A stretch of DNA of 64,000 bases from Cellulomonas sp. SG140 (GTDB lineage: Bacteria > Actinomycetota > Actinomycetes > Actinomycetales > Cellulomonadaceae): positions 331,698 to 395,697 of the forward strand of contig NZ_JANZLA010000002.1 in NCBI RefSeq assembly GCF_025770785.1, in the 5' to 3' direction. Under the pieces are notes generated by a model. The model had not been told where the DNA came from, did no database searches, and saw nothing but the letters and a program-made list of their open reading frames with translations. The position numbers and the translations under genes were made by a program. Shown here one piece after another: positions 62,903 to 64,000 of the stretch. Numbering within the stretch: position 1 is the first letter of the stretch; the number at the start of each line of letters is the position of its first letter.

Positions 62903-63523
62903 TCAGGCGGGCAGGATCAGGCTCGTCGCGCGGGCGCGGGCCAGGCGTGCGGCGGCGTCCGTCCAGTTGACGATGTTCCACCACGCCTTGACGTAGTCGG
63001 CCTTGACGTTGACGTAGTCGAGGTAGAAGGCGTGCTCCCACATGTCGAGCACGACGATCGGGATCACCCCGAGCGGGAAGTTCGACTGCTGGTCGTACAG
63101 CTGGAACACCACGAGCTTCGACCCGAGGGTGTCCCAGGCGAGGATCGACCAGCCGGAGCCCTGGATCCCGACGGCGTTCGCGGCGAAGTGCGCCTGGAAC
63201 TTCTCGAAGGATCCGAAGAACTCGTCGATCGCCGCAGCCAGCTCACCCGTGGGGCGGTCGCCGCCGTCGGGGGACAGGTTCTGCCAGAACACGGAGTGGT
63301 TGACGTGCCCGCCGAGGTTGAAGGCGAGGTTCTTCTCGTGCAGGTTGACCGCGGCGAGGTCGCCCGACTCCCGGGCGGCGGCGAGCTTCTCCAGGGCGGT
63401 GTTGGCGCCCGTCACGTAGGCGGCGTGGTGCTTGTCGTGGTGCAGCTCCATGATCCGCCCGGAGATGTGCGGCTCGAGGGCCGCGTAGTCGTAGGGGAGG
63501 TCCGGGAGCGTGTAGTCAGCCAT
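62903..63523 (-). CDS. sodA: superoxide dismutase (Fe/Mn)
   Basis: It converts superoxide to H2O2 and O2 in the cytoplasm. The 206-residue protein has the metal ligands in [25 protein letters not shown], and [16 protein letters not shown] (Asp and His), all in the standard order. The spacing and the Gln in [11 protein letters not shown] region are compatible with Mn or cambialistic use; the metal cannot be fixed by eye. GGAAGGCACTGATCG precedes the ATG. It is a single gene with its own terminator. Confidence 0.96.
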   Translation of the reverse strand: MADYTLPDLPYDYAALEPHISGRIMELHHDKHHAAYVTGANTALEKLAAARESGDLAAVNLHEKNLAFNLGGHVNHSVFWQNLSPDGGDRPTGELAAAIDEFFGSFEKFQAHFAANAVGIQGSGWSILAWDTLGSKLVVFQLYDQQSNFPLGVIPIVVLDMWEHAFYLDYVNVKADYVKAWWNIVNWTDAAARLARARATSLILPA

Positions 63524-63694
63524 CGATCAGTGCCTTCCGTGCGTCGGACCGCGGTCGGTGCCGCGGGTGTGCGCGCGACGGCGGCCGTCGCCGAGGGCGG
63601 CGACCACCGTGCGCCTGTTCCACTCTCGCGCAGGAACCGTGATCCTGCCCGAGGTTCTGCTGTCGGCGTCGAACAACGTGCCGCGGGACACCGG

Positions 63695-64000
63695 TCAGTG
63701 CACCCCGGCGCTGATCTGGGCGGTCTGCTCGGCCGGTTCGAGCACCGGATGGGCGCCGTGCTCGTGGGCCGCTGCGAGCTCGCGCGGGGTGACGGGCTCG
63801 ACGCGGTCCTCGTAGAAGAGCTGCGAGAGGCGCTGCCGCCGACGGTCTGCCGCGTACCCCTTGCGGCGCACGCCGCGCGAGTCCTCGGCGGGTGCGATCT
63901 GCAGCGGGCGGACGGGCTCCTGCTGCACCCGTAGCCAGCGCTCGTCCTCGTCGAGGGGCGCGTGCACCTCGATGTACTCGCCGCTGGCGAACCGGACGAT
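63695..64000 (-). CDS. partial hypothetical protein (3' end)
   Basis: The frame is open to the window edge, so the start is missing. The visible 101 residues begin IVRFASGEYIEVHAPLDEDE and continue RWLRVQQEPVRP, then a charged stretch RRKGYAADRRRQRLSQLFYE and a His/Pro-rich end. There is no motif I recognise. The composition is protein-like and the stop is in an intergenic position upstream of sodA. Confidence 0.55.
   Translation of the reverse strand: MVRFASGEYIEVHAPLDEDERWLRVQQEPVRPLQIAPAEDSRGVRRKGYAADRRRQRLSQLFYEDRVEPVTPRELAAAHEHGAHPVLEPAEQTAQISAGVH

Noticed and set aside
1..64000. CRISPR arrays, insertion sequences, prophage genes, secondary-metabolite clusters
   Set aside because: No regularly spaced repeats, transposases, integrases, phage structural genes or large synthase genes were seen.

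Overview
This is a very GC-rich (third positions almost all G/C) actinobacterial chromosome segment, most likely from Micrococcales and probably a Cellulomonadaceae member. The evidence is codon bias, a homodimeric AceE, an actinobacterial FabD-FabH-ACP-FabF cluster, the GlnA2-GlnE-GlnA1 block, polyphosphate glucokinase, DUF3145/DUF3052/DUF3043/DUF4191 proteins, an aa3 oxidase with a CtaF-type subunit, and many leaderless genes. There is no insertion sequence, prophage, CRISPR array or rRNA operon. The window looks like core chromosome with a few accessory inserts.

Layout: 0-4.2 kb has galE, a methyltransferase, two orphan membrane proteins, a PH-like protein and two tRNAs. 4.2-8.2 kb has a cyclic-di-GMP-I riboswitch directly in front of a BldC-like regulator, then an operon of TetR regulator, YhgE/Pip membrane protein and a strikingly degenerate ABC ATPase with a palindromic operator. 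8.3-15.4 kb has peptide deformylase, DUF3145, the fatty-acid cluster with its PucR-type regulator and a TPR-like protein. 15.4-25.3 kb has aceE, DUF3052, tRNA-Val, the Nif3 / zinc-ribbon / phosphatase trio and a FtsX-type ABC exporter. 25.3-31 kb has RNase P RNA, a PilZ protein, ppgK-map, a small SPOR-like protein, and panB-nadE. 31-37 kb has glnA2-glnE-glnA1 with a GlnR box. 37-49.6 kb has RDD, DUF4191, lipA, a flavodoxin, lipB, an oxidoreductase, a membrane pseudokinase, an SDR epimerase, sucB/dlaT, lpdA and pepA. 49.6-64 kb has pyrD and small membrane proteins, an M20 peptidase, nadA with a DJ-1-like protein, glycerate kinase, erpA, a TusA/desulfurase-like pair, cytochrome oxidase ctaC-ctaD-ctaF, a methyltransferase, sodA and a partial gene.

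Several parts work together. Lipoate synthesis (LipA, LipB) serves the lipoylated E2 (two lipoyl domains), with E3 (Lpd) beside it and E1 (AceE) elsewhere in the window. GlnE adenylylates GlnA1, which keeps the target tyrosine, while GlnA2 has a tryptophan there. NadA and NadE cover two steps of NAD synthesis. From memory, the order from about 9 to 49 kb resembles the Mycobacterium tuberculosis Rv2213-Rv2245 region, which makes the departures from it informative: an RNase-H-less phosphatase, the pseudokinase, the flavodoxin, and the PilZ and ABC inserts.

The observations most worth checking are the c-di-GMP riboswitch on a bldC-type gene; a cysteine-desulfurase-fold protein that keeps the catalytic cysteine but has Asp at the PLP-lysine position and is translationally coupled to TusA; the ABC-ATPase-like protein that has lost every catalytic motif; the pseudokinase; and a recurring TANNNT-N6-8-RTG leaderless start signature on sixteen genes.
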